The translations under genes and the position numbers were made by a program. Shown here one piece after another: positions 26,030 to 34,583 of a stretch of 64,000 bases of DNA (the first letter of the stretch is position 1; every line of letters starts with the position of its first letter). The DNA comes from CBDCGJ01 sp965238305. Lineage in GTDB: Bacteria > Pseudomonadota > Alphaproteobacteria > GCA-2731375. The stretch is taken from contig CBDEHK010000001.1 in NCBI GenBank assembly GCA_965238305.1, positions 1,984,001 through 2,048,000 of the forward strand, read 5' to 3'. The notes below the pieces were generated by a model. The model was given only the letters and a program-made list of their open reading frames with translations. It was not told where the DNA came from and did not search any database.

Positions 26030-26812
26030 ATGAGTATCGATGTTGAGAAGGCCGCGCGCCAATTATTGGAGGTGCGGGCCACCGGCATGCGCTTGACGGA
26101 ACTGCCCGAAGATTGCCGACCGAAATCACTAGATGACGCTTATGCGATCCAAACCACCGTGCAGGCGCAGCTTTGTGATGTCACCGAAGGCGGCTTTATC
26201 GGTTACAAAGTCGGCGCGGCGGCGGCGGGCGCGATGAAAAATTTTGGTTTGGATGAACCGTTCTCTGGCACCCTGATCGATCAGTTTATGGTCCAAAGCC
26301 CGGCGGAAATTCCAGCCGATGGGTGTTTTTCTCGTATTATCGAATGCGAATTTGCCTTCAAGATGGCGGAGGATTTTTTGCCGCCCGCTGCCCCCTATGA
26401 CCTGGATGCCATCCTCGGTGGCGTCGCTTGCCTGGTCCTTTCCATCGAAGTCGTCGACAGCCGTTTCGCCAGTCCGCAAAACGGTCTGCACGTCATCGCC
26501 GATAGCGGCGGCGCCGGTTATTGGATCAAAGGACCAGAGATCGCCAATTTCCATGACATCGACTTTGAGGATTATTCGGTCAAATTATTAGTCAACGGTG
26601 AAGAGGCGGCCACCGGCTACAGCACCAACGTCTATGACAGCCCTTTGAATTCGCTCGCCTGGCTGGTCAATCATATCTGCCTAAAGGGCCGCGACATCAA
26701 AGCCGGCGACTACATCACCGTCGGCACCTTCAATACTCCCCACCCCGTCAATCCCGGCGATAACGTGGTTGCCGACTTCGGAGACCTCGGCAAAGTTGAG
26801 GTGCAATTTTAG
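26030..26812 (+). CDS. 2-keto-4-pentenoate hydratase / FAH-family protein
   Basis: A 260-residue protein of the MhpD/fumarylacetoacetate hydrolase fold. IGYKVGAA near residue 59, IIECEFAFKMAED with the metal-binding Glu pair, and SIEVVDSRF correspond to conserved hydratase segments. Relatives hydrate 2-hydroxypenta-2,4-dienoate in aromatic meta-cleavage or decarboxylate 4-oxalocrotonate. No meta-cleavage genes accompany it, so the substrate is open. It starts 21 bases after the EF-G-like gene with AAGGA before ATG. Confidence 0.88.
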   Translation: MSIDVEKAARQLLEVRATGMRLTELPEDCRPKSLDDAYAIQTTVQAQLCDVTEGGFIGYKVGAAAAGAMKNFGLDEPFSGTLIDQFMVQSPAEIPADGCFSRIIECEFAFKMAEDFLPPAAPYDLDAILGGVACLVLSIEVVDSRFASPQNGLHVIADSGGAGYWIKGPEIANFHDIDFEDYSVKLLVNGEEAATGYSTNVYDSPLNSLAWLVNHICLKGRDIKAGDYITVGTFNTPHPVNPGDNVVADFGDLGKVEVQF

Positions 26813-26949
26813 GGGACCGGTAATTATTTTTGGGTTGTCCACCCAGGGCTCGTGCCACCTCGTAACGCAAGTGTGATCGTGGTCTTGCTTGCAAATTGAC
26901 CGTGAGACTCTGACATTGGGGGCATGAGGAATAATGGTTGGAGACGAAG

Positions 26950-27918
26950 ATGCTGATCAAGCGGTTGCGCGGTTGGGAAATTTCTGAAAATCAGGTGACG
27001 GCGGAGGATGTTTTCCTCAATAGGCGCAAGTTTATGGCTGGGACAGCAGGGATCGCCGGTGCCTTGGCGATCAACCCGATAAACCAGGCGTTGGCCGCCA
27101 CCGAAGCGGCGGATCCAACTGCCGACCTATATCCGGCGGCCCGCAATATGCGTTATCGAGTAAAGCGGGCGATTACCAACGAAGAAGACGCGTCGACCTA
27201 TAACAATTTTTATGAATTCGGCTCTCACAAAACCATTTCGCGGGCGGCGCAAGCTCTGAAGACGCGACCGTGGACCGTCACCCTTGATGGCATGGTGGAG
27301 AAAGAACAAGTGGTCGATATCGACAAGTTGATCCGCGCCATGGCTTTGGAGGAACGGATTTATCGCCATCGCTGCGTCGAAGCCTGGTCGATGGTGGTGC
27401 CCTGGACGGGCTTCCCGCTGTCGGCGTTGGTCGATTATGCCAAACCCTTGTCCGGGGCGAAATATATCCGCTTTGAAACCTTCAAGGACGCTAGCGTCGC
27501 CGGTGGTCAGAAACAGATATGGTATCCCTGGCCCTATATCGAAGGGGTGACCATGGCGGAGGCGCAAATCGATCTACCCTTCCTGGTCACCGGGGTCTAT
27601 GGCAAGCCGGCGGCAAAACAGTTTGGGGCGCCATTGCGCCTGGCGCTGCCGTGGAAATATGGTTTCAAATCGATCAAGTCGATTGTCCGTATCACCTTTA
27701 CCGATAAACGGCCGGTCAGTTTCTGGGAAGAAATCTTGGCTAAAGAATATGGCTTCTGGGCCAATGTGAACCCGGAAGTTTCTCACCCGCGGTGGAGCCA
27801 GGCAGACGAACGGGTGCTGGGCACCAATGACCGTATCCCGACACAAAAATGGAACGGTTATGGCGAATTCGTCACCGATATCTACAAAGACATGAAGGGC
27901 GAAAGGCTCTTTATGTAA
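26950..27918 (+). CDS. msrP: Protein-methionine-sulfoxide reductase catalytic subunit MsrP
   Basis: MsrP (YedY) is a periplasmic molybdoenzyme repairing oxidised methionines. With the ATG at 26950 (GGAG 6 bases upstream; preferred to TTG at 26938) it has 322 residues. A twin-arginine export signal is seen at 25-26 (NRRKFMAGTAG), then the Mo-coordinating C142 in YRHRCVEAWSMVVPW, and conserved MAEAQIDLPFLVTGVYGKP. It uses the molybdopterin cofactor whose last steps are encoded at 1 kb. The usual membrane haem partner MsrQ is not adjacent; the next gene is a HAD hydrolase. Confidence 0.94.
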   Translation: MLIKRLRGWEISENQVTAEDVFLNRRKFMAGTAGIAGALAINPINQALAATEAADPTADLYPAARNMRYRVKRAITNEEDASTYNNFYEFGSHKTISRAAQALKTRPWTVTLDGMVEKEQVVDIDKLIRAMALEERIYRHRCVEAWSMVVPWTGFPLSALVDYAKPLSGAKYIRFETFKDASVAGGQKQIWYPWPYIEGVTMAEAQIDLPFLVTGVYGKPAAKQFGAPLRLALPWKYGFKSIKSIVRITFTDKRPVSFWEEILAKEYGFWANVNPEVSHPRWSQADERVLGTNDRIPTQKWNGYGEFVTDIYKDMKGERLFM

Positions 27919-27944
27919 CATCTCGCAAATCGAATTGACTTGTT

Positions 27945-27974
27945 CACCGTCTGCCTGCTCGGTAGACAACGGTG
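27945..27974 (+). promoter_or_regulatory. Hairpin over the start of the HAD gene
   Basis: CACCGTCTGCC pairs with GGTAGACAACGGTG (11 pairs with one 3-base bulge) around TGCTC. The 3' arm ends on the base before the ATG at 27975 and would cover the ribosome-binding region. It may be the msrP 3' end or a translational brake on the downstream gene. Confidence 0.35.
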
Positions 27975-28625
27975 ATGAAATATCAACTTGTCATTTTCGA
28001 TTGCGACGGGGTGCTGGTCGACAGCGAACCGATTTCCAACAAGATCTTCGCTGCCTGTTTTCAGGAGATCGGCATCCCCATCACCTATGAGATTGCAGTC
28101 CGGGATTATGTCGGCCTGTCGCTCAAATCCTGCTTCGCTCATATCGAAGAAACTTACGGCAAAGCAATCCCGGTGGATTTTGAAAAAAACATGCAGGACC
28201 GCACCAAGGCCGCGTTTCTGCAGGAGCTGCGGGCCGTGCCGGGAATTGCTGAGGCGATCGCAAGTATCCGTGAAACCGGCGCGAAGATCTGCGTTGCTTC
28301 TTCAGGGGAAATCGACAAGATGCAGGTCTCTTTGGGAGTCACCGGTCTTTGGCACACGTTTGCGCCACATGTCTTTTCCGCCACCGAAGTTGAGCGCGGC
28401 AAGCCGCACCCCGACCTCTTCCTTCACGCCGCCGCCCGCATGGGTGTCGCGCCCAAGCACTGCGCTGTCATCGAGGACAGTCCCTATGGCATCCGCGCCG
28501 CCAAAGCCGCAGGAATGGACGCCTATGGTTACGTCGGCAGCGCTCTCGCGAAACCGCTTGCCGATGATGGCGCGGTGGAGTTTAACGATATGAGTGAACT
28601 GTTGTTGCTGATCACTGATTGCTGA
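27975..28625 (+). CDS. HAD-superfamily phosphatase, beta-phosphoglucomutase/Gph-like
   Basis: A 216-residue haloacid-dehalogenase-type hydrolase. Motif I FDCDGVLVDSEP supplies the nucleophile Asp (residue 9) and acid/base Asp, motif II is CVASSG, motif III the Lys in RGKPHPD, and motif IV IEDSPYG. A helical cap lies between motifs I and II. The pattern fits phosphoglycolate phosphatase or sugar-phosphate phosphatases. ATG at 27975 is preferred to GTG three bases earlier. It overlaps the convergent hypothetical gene by 14 bases. Confidence 0.9.
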   Translation: MKYQLVIFDCDGVLVDSEPISNKIFAACFQEIGIPITYEIAVRDYVGLSLKSCFAHIEETYGKAIPVDFEKNMQDRTKAAFLQELRAVPGIAEAIASIRETGAKICVASSGEIDKMQVSLGVTGLWHTFAPHVFSATEVERGKPHPDLFLHAAARMGVAPKHCAVIEDSPYGIRAAKAAGMDAYGYVGSALAKPLADDGAVEFNDMSELLLLITDC

Positions 28626-29004
28626 ATTTTTCGATCGTTTCGTTCAGGCAGACATCCGTGATGGTTTGCAATTTCGGGCCGGCGAGGCGGTTTTGATTGC
28701 CGTCGCCACCTTGTACCTTGTCGTAGATAATATTAGCCGATAACAGAATATATTCTTCCAGATAATAGCGCGCCTGCACTTCGTCACCGATACACTGACA
28801 GGCAAAGCTAACCACCGGTTTCAGCCGTCGGTTCAATTTGCTGCGACGTTTCCAATTGCTGCTGTTATCGATACAGGAACTGGCGATTTGCGAGACCATG
28901 AAGTCAGGTATCCGGCTTCTGTAGAATTCGACATTCGTCGCGATTACAAAATGAAGCGGGATATAGACGAAAATAATTCCGATTATGATGAGAAATTTTA
29001 TCAT
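28612..29004 (-). CDS. Membrane-anchored or secreted hypothetical protein
   Basis: A 130-residue protein with one N-terminal hydrophobic segment (residues 4-22), either an anchor or an uncleaved signal. The rest is periplasmic if exported, with four Cys residues (in SSCIDNS, FACQCIG, DVCLNE) that could form two disulfides. I do not recognise the family. It has its own upstream region containing an inverted repeat (29044-29072) shared with the divergent Rieske gene. Confidence 0.65.
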   Translation of the reverse strand: MIKFLIIIGIIFVYIPLHFVIATNVEFYRSRIPDFMVSQIASSCIDNSSNWKRRSKLNRRLKPVVSFACQCIGDEVQARYYLEEYILLSANIIYDKVQGGDGNQNRLAGPKLQTITDVCLNETIEKFSNQ

Positions 29005-29043
29005 GGGCCAGAATACATATGCCGCGCAGGCACTTCTAAAACT

Positions 29044-29072
29044 GTTAGTATTGTCGTCATATTAATACTAAC
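29044..29072. promoter_or_regulatory. Inverted repeat, possible operator
   Basis: GTTAGTATT and AATACTAAC are perfect 9-base arms 11 bases apart, in the divergent intergenic region between the hypothetical gene and the Rieske oxygenase gene. A second weaker dyad (GTTTA-N8-TAAAC, 29129-29146) lies closer to the oxygenase start. These could bind a dimeric regulator; none is encoded next to them. Confidence 0.35.
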
Positions 29073-29174
29073 TTTACCATGAAAAAACGCATTCGCCATG
29101 CGCAAATTGCTTGCTGGTTTAATCTGTGGTTTAGTAACTATTAAACAAACGACCATTAGTTTAAGAGGATGATC

Positions 29175-30341
29175 ATGGACCATACGACGCAAGTTCAACT
29201 TTCGAAGCAGGTGTTGGCGCATTTGGAGGCCGGTACCACCGATTTGGCGGCGCAATCCGCTGCTGTGCCGATCACCACTTATACCTCGAATGAGCTTTTG
29301 CAGCAGGAACAGAACGTCTTGTTTCGGCAATATCCGCTAATGCTTTGCCTGTCGTGTCAAATCTCAAATCCTGGCGATTACCTGACAGAAGACAAGGCCG
29401 GTGTGCCGATCATCATCGTGCGCGGCCTGGATGGTGTGGCCCGTGCCTTCTTGAACGTTTGTCGCCATCGTGGCGCTCGTTTGGCGGAAGGTCAGGGAAA
29501 TACCAAGCGCCGCCTGGTTTGTCCTTATCATGCCTGGAGCTATGATCTGGACGGCACGCTCGCTGGCATCCCCCACAGCAAAGACGCGTTCCCGGACCTG
29601 GATCGAAGTTGCCACGGTTTGCAGGTTTTACCCATCGAAGAAAAATACGGGATGATATTTGTCACCCCGACAGCGACAATGGCGAACAATGGCGGTCAGA
29701 ACCAAAACATTGACGATCATCTCGCCGGTTTGGGACCGGAATTAGAAAACTATGGCTTTGCTGACTACCACCATTATCAAACCCGTGAAATGCGGCTGAA
29801 ATTCAACTGGAAACTGGTTGTCGACACATTTCTGGAACCTTATCATTTTGGCTTTCTGCACCGCGATTCTATTGCTCCCATCTTTGTTCCGAATTTATGT
29901 TTGCTGCATCCCTTTGGTCTGAACCTGCGTGAGACTTTGCCCCGACGTTCAATTGTCGAAATGAATGAAGAGCCGGAAAGCGAATGGGACCTGATTAAAC
30001 ATTCCGCTATGGTCTATGTGCTTTTCCCGAACACGGTTGTGGTGATGCAAGCCGATCATTTGGAAACCTGGCGAATTTATCCGGTCAAGGACAAGACCGA
30101 CGAATCGATAACATGTCTTGATTTCTATATTCCGGAGCCGGCGGATACAGACAGCGCAATTCGCCATTGGAATTTAAACATGGATCTTGTCTTGCGTACC
30201 GTTGAAGAAGAAGATTTTCCGACCATGACTGGCATCCAAAAGGGATTGTTGTCCGGTGCCCAGGAAGAGATTACCTTTGGCCGGAACGAACCGGCCTTAA
30301 TCCATTGGCGGCAATCATGCCGCAAGGCAATGACTTCGTAA
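29175..30341 (+). CDS. Rieske aromatic-ring-hydroxylating-type oxygenase, alpha subunit
   Basis: A 388-residue Rieske non-haem iron oxygenase. The [2Fe-2S] ligands appear in VCRHRGARL and VCPYHAW (C-x-H ... C-x2-H). The C-terminal catalytic domain has the mononuclear iron ligands in DTFLEPYHFGFLH. Start: ATG at 29175, with GAGG 6 bases upstream, is preferred to 29169. No small subunit, ferredoxin or reductase is nearby, so it may resemble single-component or quaternary-amine demethylating oxygenases. The TauD gene starts 27 bases downstream. Confidence 0.92.
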   Translation: MDHTTQVQLSKQVLAHLEAGTTDLAAQSAAVPITTYTSNELLQQEQNVLFRQYPLMLCLSCQISNPGDYLTEDKAGVPIIIVRGLDGVARAFLNVCRHRGARLAEGQGNTKRRLVCPYHAWSYDLDGTLAGIPHSKDAFPDLDRSCHGLQVLPIEEKYGMIFVTPTATMANNGGQNQNIDDHLAGLGPELENYGFADYHHYQTREMRLKFNWKLVVDTFLEPYHFGFLHRDSIAPIFVPNLCLLHPFGLNLRETLPRRSIVEMNEEPESEWDLIKHSAMVYVLFPNTVVVMQADHLETWRIYPVKDKTDESITCLDFYIPEPADTDSAIRHWNLNMDLVLRTVEEEDFPTMTGIQKGLLSGAQEEITFGRNEPALIHWRQSCRKAMTS

Positions 30342-30368
30342 TAGCCTAAGATTTGGACGGAGAAGATT

Positions 30369-31214
30369 GTGCAGAACACGAACTATCCTTTTCAGGTCGC
30401 ACCGATATCCGGTGCGCTAGGGGCGGAAATTGCCGGCGTCGATATCGCCGATGACTTATCAGATGATGTGATCGCTGAATTGCGCCGCGCACTTTTGGAA
30501 TATCAAGTCATTTTCTTCCGCGATCAGAAGATTACCCCAAATCAGCAGCGTGCATTCAGCGCCCGGTTTGGAGAACTTGACATCTATCCATTTGTCCAAG
30601 GGCTGGACGATTATCCGGAAATTATAGAAGTGCGTAAGCGAAAGGACGAAACAGTTAATTTCGGTGGCCTTTGGCATACCGACACGCCTTACCTGCCGGA
30701 ACCGTCATTGGGTTCAATCCTTTATGCGCTGGAAGTACCTGCGTATGGTGGCGATACCGAATGGGCCAGCACCTATTTGGCCTATGACCATTTATCCGAC
30801 GGCATGAAGAAGATGCTGGAGGGACTGAACGGTGTCAATTCCGCCAGCAACGGAGCTGTTGCTGCCACCCGAGCGCTGCAGACGGCGGAAAAAGGCACCG
30901 GCGCATCTGAAGAAGCTAAAGTGGCAACCCACCCAATAGTTCGAACACATCCCGAAACCGGCCGGAAGGCACTCTATTGTAGTCCTGCCCATGTTGTCGC
31001 GATTGAAGGGATGACGGAAGAAGAAAGTGCACCCATCCTCAAATATCTATTTGCGCTACAAATTCGCGGAGAATTCACCTGCCGCTTTCGCTGGCAAAAT
31101 GGCTCTGTCGCTTTCTGGGACAATCGCGCCGCGTTGCATAACCCGATAAACGATTATCATGGCCATGAACGGCTCATGCATCGCACGACACTCAAGGGTG
31201 AGCGACCGAAGTAA
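30369..31214 (+). CDS. TauD/TfdA-family dioxygenase, second copy
   Basis: A 281-residue Fe(II)/2-oxoglutarate oxygenase only distantly similar to the one at 22.8 kb. The triad is HTD in LWHTDTPYLPEP and the distal His in WDNRAALHNPIND, with the 2-oxoglutarate Arg in RLMHRTTL. It starts at GTG preceded by GGAG. Cotranscription with the Rieske oxygenase is likely, suggesting consecutive oxidative steps on one small substrate, not identifiable from sequence. Confidence 0.9.
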   Translation: MQNTNYPFQVAPISGALGAEIAGVDIADDLSDDVIAELRRALLEYQVIFFRDQKITPNQQRAFSARFGELDIYPFVQGLDDYPEIIEVRKRKDETVNFGGLWHTDTPYLPEPSLGSILYALEVPAYGGDTEWASTYLAYDHLSDGMKKMLEGLNGVNSASNGAVAATRALQTAEKGTGASEEAKVATHPIVRTHPETGRKALYCSPAHVVAIEGMTEEESAPILKYLFALQIRGEFTCRFRWQNGSVAFWDNRAALHNPINDYHGHERLMHRTTLKGERPK

Positions 31215-31230
31215 ATTTGTCTGTAGAGTA

Positions 31231-31260
31231 AAAAAAATGCCGGACCAAAAAGGTCCGGCA
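31231..31260 (-). terminator. Intrinsic terminator (minus strand)
   Basis: TGCCGGACC-TTTTT-GGTCCGGCA, a perfect 9-bp stem followed on the minus strand by seven T. It ends the candidate sRNA and possibly reads from the LysR gene; it may also slow the convergent TauD message. Confidence 0.8.
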
Positions 31261-31360
31261 AGTCTAACAGGGAGGCTTCACGTCTGGGAGACGTAAAATG
31301 GGCTAACCGTAAAAAAGGGGGAAACGGTCAACCCGAGCGCCAGGACCTAAGTCCGGCGCT
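31231..31360 (-). ncRNA. Candidate small RNA with C-rich (anti-Shine-Dalgarno) loops
   Basis: On the minus strand three hairpins precede a strong intrinsic terminator: a bulged GCGCC-GGAC stem (31337-31359), a 5-bp stem with loop containing CCCCC (about 31306-31328), and ACGTCT-CCC-AGACGT (31280-31294). The linker GAAGCCTCCCTG follows, then a 9-bp stem with TTTTT loop and seven T. C-rich loops complementary to ribosome-binding sites are the hallmark of alphaproteobacterial sRNAs of the suhB/alpha-r14 (CCUCC-motif) kind. No ORF explains the conservation-like structure. The promoter is not clear, so the 5' end is approximate. Confidence 0.55.
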
Positions 31361-31486
31361 TTCAAATATTGCGGTGCAACATTTGATGATTAATATTTAG
31401 GTGGTTCCGATCGAAATTGCCATCGCCAAGTTCGCATATAAGCCATGCGCCTGTTGCATGGCTGAAACAGGTCAGTGACAATAATA

Positions 31487-32422
31487 TCACGTTCCTGCTT
31501 TAACGACCCCTAATTCAGGTCTCGGAGCGGTCTGCCACTCATGCACGTGACGTAACAAAAAATCCTTAAAAACTGCGATTCTTTTAGTCTTTCGCAACTC
31601 TTCAGGATAAACGAAATAGGTCTCGAATGCAGGACCCTCGATAGTGGGTAAAACTCGCACTAAATCTTTGCTGCCCTGCACCATATAGTCCGGAATTGAG
31701 GCTACACCGAGCCCGGATTCAACCGCCAAAAGCAGACCATAGATATTGTTGACCTCCAAAATCGTGCGGCGATTCGCATGACCACGGGTGCCATAGGTCC
31801 TAAGCCAGTTCACATTTCGAAAGGTTGCAGGCGCCTGATCGCCATAAGTAATGATGTTATGACTGTCCAAATCTTCAACATTTTCGATCGCCCCGTGGGT
31901 GCGCAAATACGCTCTGGAAGCATAAATGCCGGCCGTGACCCGGAACAATTTTCGTTTGACCAAATCCGGTTGCGTCGGCTCGCTTATGCGGATCGCGACG
32001 TCCGCTTCCCGCATACCTAGATCCAACTCCCGGTCATCGCAAATCAGGCTCACCGAAATGTCCGGATAATCTGCCAAAAATTCACCGATTCTAGGGGTCA
32101 GCCAGGTCGAGCCGATGCCGACGGTTGTGGTAACCCGCAATCGACCAGTTGGTTTGTCTTTCGAATCCGTGAGGACTGCTTGCACCATGGTTAGTCGGTC
32201 AAACACATCATGCGCAGTACTGAATAAGATTTCACCCTGCTCCGTTAGGATTAATCCACGGGCATGACGATGAAATAGCGAAGTACCTAGGTCTTCTTCC
32301 AGGGCGCTGATTTGTCGGCTTACGGCCGACTGAGAAAGGTTCAATTCCTCTCCCGCATGGGTAAAGCTGCCGGCTTGAGCAACAGCATGAAAGACCCTTA
32401 ATTTATCCCAATCCATGGGCAT
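31487..32422 (-). CDS. LysR-family transcriptional regulator
   Basis: A 311-residue LysR-type regulator. The N-terminal winged helix-turn-helix contains LRVFHAVAQAGSFTHAGEEL and LSQSAVSRQISALEEDLG, followed by a periplasmic-binding-like effector domain (LRVTTTVGIGSTWL near residue 95). The gene is divergent from nothing obvious: upstream lies trxB on the same strand 42 bases away, so its target is not given by position. Known members respond to small metabolites. Confidence 0.9.
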   Translation of the reverse strand: MPMDWDKLRVFHAVAQAGSFTHAGEELNLSQSAVSRQISALEEDLGTSLFHRHARGLILTEQGEILFSTAHDVFDRLTMVQAVLTDSKDKPTGRLRVTTTVGIGSTWLTPRIGEFLADYPDISVSLICDDRELDLGMREADVAIRISEPTQPDLVKRKLFRVTAGIYASRAYLRTHGAIENVEDLDSHNIITYGDQAPATFRNVNWLRTYGTRGHANRRTILEVNNIYGLLLAVESGLGVASIPDYMVQGSKDLVRVLPTIEGPAFETYFVYPEELRKTKRIAVFKDFLLRHVHEWQTAPRPELGVVKAGT

Positions 32423-32464
32423 TTTTCAAAACCCCATTCTGGCCTGTCCGGCCCGATGTGACGT

Positions 32465-33433
32465 CTATTCCGCCGCCACTTGGGCGGAGCTTTCTATTTC
32501 CGCAAGAAATCGTTCCGCATCAAGCGCTGCCATACAGCCGGATCCAGCGGCGGTCACGGCTTGGCGATAGATCTTGTCTTGCACGTCACCTGCGGCAAAG
32601 ACACCCGGAATTTCGGTCTTTGGCGTCCCAACCTCCGTTACGATGTAGCCTTCGTCATCGATAGTCAACTGATCGCGGAAAAGTTCGGTCTGCGGCGTAT
32701 GACCAATAGCAACAAAAAACCCGTCCGCGGCTAAATCATTTACCGCACCGCTCTTGACGTTGCGGATACGCACACCGGTCACACCAGGCGGTTCGTCCTG
32801 CCCCAGAACTTCGTCAACAACATGATCCCAGATAATTTCGACTTTCTTATGGGCCAAGATACGGTCCTGCAGGATTTTCTCGGCCCGCAAACTGTCGCGA
32901 CGGTGGATCAAGGTCACTTTGCTGGCAAAATTAGTCAGGAATAAGGCTTCTTCCACCGCCGTATTGCCGCCGCCGACAACCGCGATCGGCTTGTCGCGGT
33001 AAAAGAACCCATCACAAGTGGCACAGGCTGAAACACCAAATCCTTGATATTTATGCTCGGATTCGAGCCCCAGCCATTTCGCTTGCGCGCCGGTCGAGAT
33101 GATTAGTGCTTCGGTAGTATATATTGTGCCGGTATCACCAACGCACTTTATCGGCCGTGACTTCAAATCGACCTCGACAATAATGTCATTGATTATGACG
33201 GTTCCTACGTTTTTCGCCTGTTGTTCCATTTCCTGCATCAACCAGGGGCCTTGGATTACGTCGGCGAAACCGGGATAATTTTCCACATCCGTCGTTATTG
33301 TCATTTGCCCGCCCGGCTGCAGACCATGCACCAAAGTAGGGTTCAACCCGGCACGCGCCGTATAGATTGCGGCGGTAGCGCCGGCGGGGCCGGATCCTAA
33401 GATTAGTACGCGGGAATGCCGAATATCGGACAT
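32465..33433 (-). CDS. trxB: Thioredoxin-disulfide reductase
   Basis: TrxB transfers electrons from NADPH through FAD to thioredoxin. With start at 33433 (AGGAG 7 bases upstream) it has 322 residues. FAD-binding GSGPAGATAAIY is near residues 13-24, the redox CATC pair at 137-140, the NADPH-binding GGGNTAVEEAL follows, and the C-terminal VFAAGDVQD motif is present. Thioredoxin reduction is also a plausible electron source for the selenoproteins of this window, an inference only. Confidence 0.95.
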   Translation of the reverse strand: MSDIRHSRVLILGSGPAGATAAIYTARAGLNPTLVHGLQPGGQMTITTDVENYPGFADVIQGPWLMQEMEQQAKNVGTVIINDIIVEVDLKSRPIKCVGDTGTIYTTEALIISTGAQAKWLGLESEHKYQGFGVSACATCDGFFYRDKPIAVVGGGNTAVEEALFLTNFASKVTLIHRRDSLRAEKILQDRILAHKKVEIIWDHVVDEVLGQDEPPGVTGVRIRNVKSGAVNDLAADGFFVAIGHTPQTELFRDQLTIDDEGYIVTEVGTPKTEIPGVFAAGDVQDKIYRQAVTAAGSGCMAALDAERFLAEIESSAQVAAE

Positions 33434-33503
33434 AGCAGTCTCCTGTTCGACCAAATTGCCGAACGCAAATACGAATAATGTGGTGCACCCCCCCTTAATG
33501 AGT

Positions 33504-33537
33504 GCGCCCTAGGTTATTTATAACCTATGTGGGGCGC
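33504..33537 (-). terminator. Strong hairpin between queF and trxB
   Basis: GCGCCC-TAGGTTAT, loop TT, ATAACCTA-TGTG-GGGCGC: 14 pairs with a 4-base one-sided bulge. It follows the queF stop by 49 bases. There is no clean T tract, so it could be a terminator or a leader element of trxB. Confidence 0.5.
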
Positions 33538-33585
33538 TCGCAAGGGCCGGCAGACAGATCACGACAAATTGTCGGAAAAAAACAG

Positions 33586-34050
33586 CTAGCCGCGTCCTCG
33601 ATAAGGCTGCACATTCTGCGCCGGTAACCAGAGCCCTTCTGGCGCCGGGCCAGATTGATAGAACACATCAATTGGGATGCCGCCGCGCGGATACCAATAA
33701 CCACCAATCCGAATCCATCTTGGCGCCAAGACGGATTCTATTTTTTTTGCTATATCAACCGTACATTTTTCGTGAAATGCACCGTGATTTCGGAACGAAG
33801 TGAGATAGAGCTTAAGTGACTTGCTTTCGACCATCCAAGCGTCAGCGACATAGTCGATTACCATATGAGCGAAATCGGGTTGACCGGTTACTGGGCACAG
33901 CGAGGTAAACTCGGGAGCGGTAAAGCGGATTAGGTAATCGCTGTCTGGATGCGGATTAGGCACTTTCTCTAGCACCGCTTCTTCTGGTGAGGCTGGGATT
34001 TCCGTCGCCTGGCCAAGTTGGCTTAACGTTTCACTATCGATTTCGGTCAT
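33586..34050 (-). CDS. queF: NADPH-dependent 7-cyano-7-deazaguanine reductase
   Basis: QueF reduces preQ0 nitrile to preQ1 amine in queuosine synthesis. The 154-residue length is that of the unimodular type. The catalytic C52 lies in FTSLCPVTGQPDF, with the conserved D59 downstream, and the QueF motif E(S/L)K-x-K-x-Y is seen as ESKSLKLYLTSFRNHG. It is divergent from the rhodanese gene. No other queuosine genes or a preQ1 riboswitch were recognised nearby. Confidence 0.94.
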   Translation of the reverse strand: MTEIDSETLSQLGQATEIPASPEEAVLEKVPNPHPDSDYLIRFTAPEFTSLCPVTGQPDFAHMVIDYVADAWMVESKSLKLYLTSFRNHGAFHEKCTVDIAKKIESVLAPRWIRIGGYWYPRGGIPIDVFYQSGPAPEGLWLPAQNVQPYRGRG

Positions 34051-34178
34051 TTGCTATCGTCCTTCTTTTTCGAACCGAGCATTGGTAATAGTATATGCTG
34101 GGAACAGGCAAATTGCAGGTCGGTTCGACGCGCGCCGGTCTAACCCGCGAATGGGTGAATTGTAAAGGAGAGACCGAG

Positions 34179-34553
34179 ATGGCTTTGGGGTTTAAGGATA
34201 TGTTGGCAACGGCAAATGCCGTAATTGAAACTGTTTCAGTCCAGGACGCGCTCTATCTGATCGATAATGAGCAATGCCTGTTTGTTGACGTGCGTGAAGC
34301 TGTGGAACGGGCCAATGGTCGCATTGTTGGTTCTATACATGTGCCGCGGGGTTTTTTGGAATTTCATGCCGATCCGACATCTCCCATGTTCAATGAAGCA
34401 TTGGATAATTCGCTAAAACTAGTGCTTTACTGCGGCTCTGGTGGTCGTTCGGCATTATCCGCGAAGACGTTGATGGACATGGGGTATACCGATGTTTGTC
34501 ATATCGCCGGCGGTTTTGCGGCCTGGACGGAAGCCGACGGTCCCGTGGAATGA
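34179..34553 (+). CDS. Rhodanese-like domain protein
   Basis: A 124-residue single-domain rhodanese. CH2A-like FVDVREAVERANGRIVGS and the active-site loop LYCGSGGRSALSA with the sulfur-carrying Cys are present. ATG at 34179 with AAGGAG upstream is preferred to the longer open frame from 34095. Such proteins move sulfane sulfur or act in thiol redox. It lies 30 bases before the pentapeptide gene and could share its message. Confidence 0.9.
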   Translation: MALGFKDMLATANAVIETVSVQDALYLIDNEQCLFVDVREAVERANGRIVGSIHVPRGFLEFHADPTSPMFNEALDNSLKLVLYCGSGGRSALSAKTLMDMGYTDVCHIAGGFAAWTEADGPVE

Positions 34554-34583
34554 CAAGAATAAATTGTGTGAGGTATCAACCTG

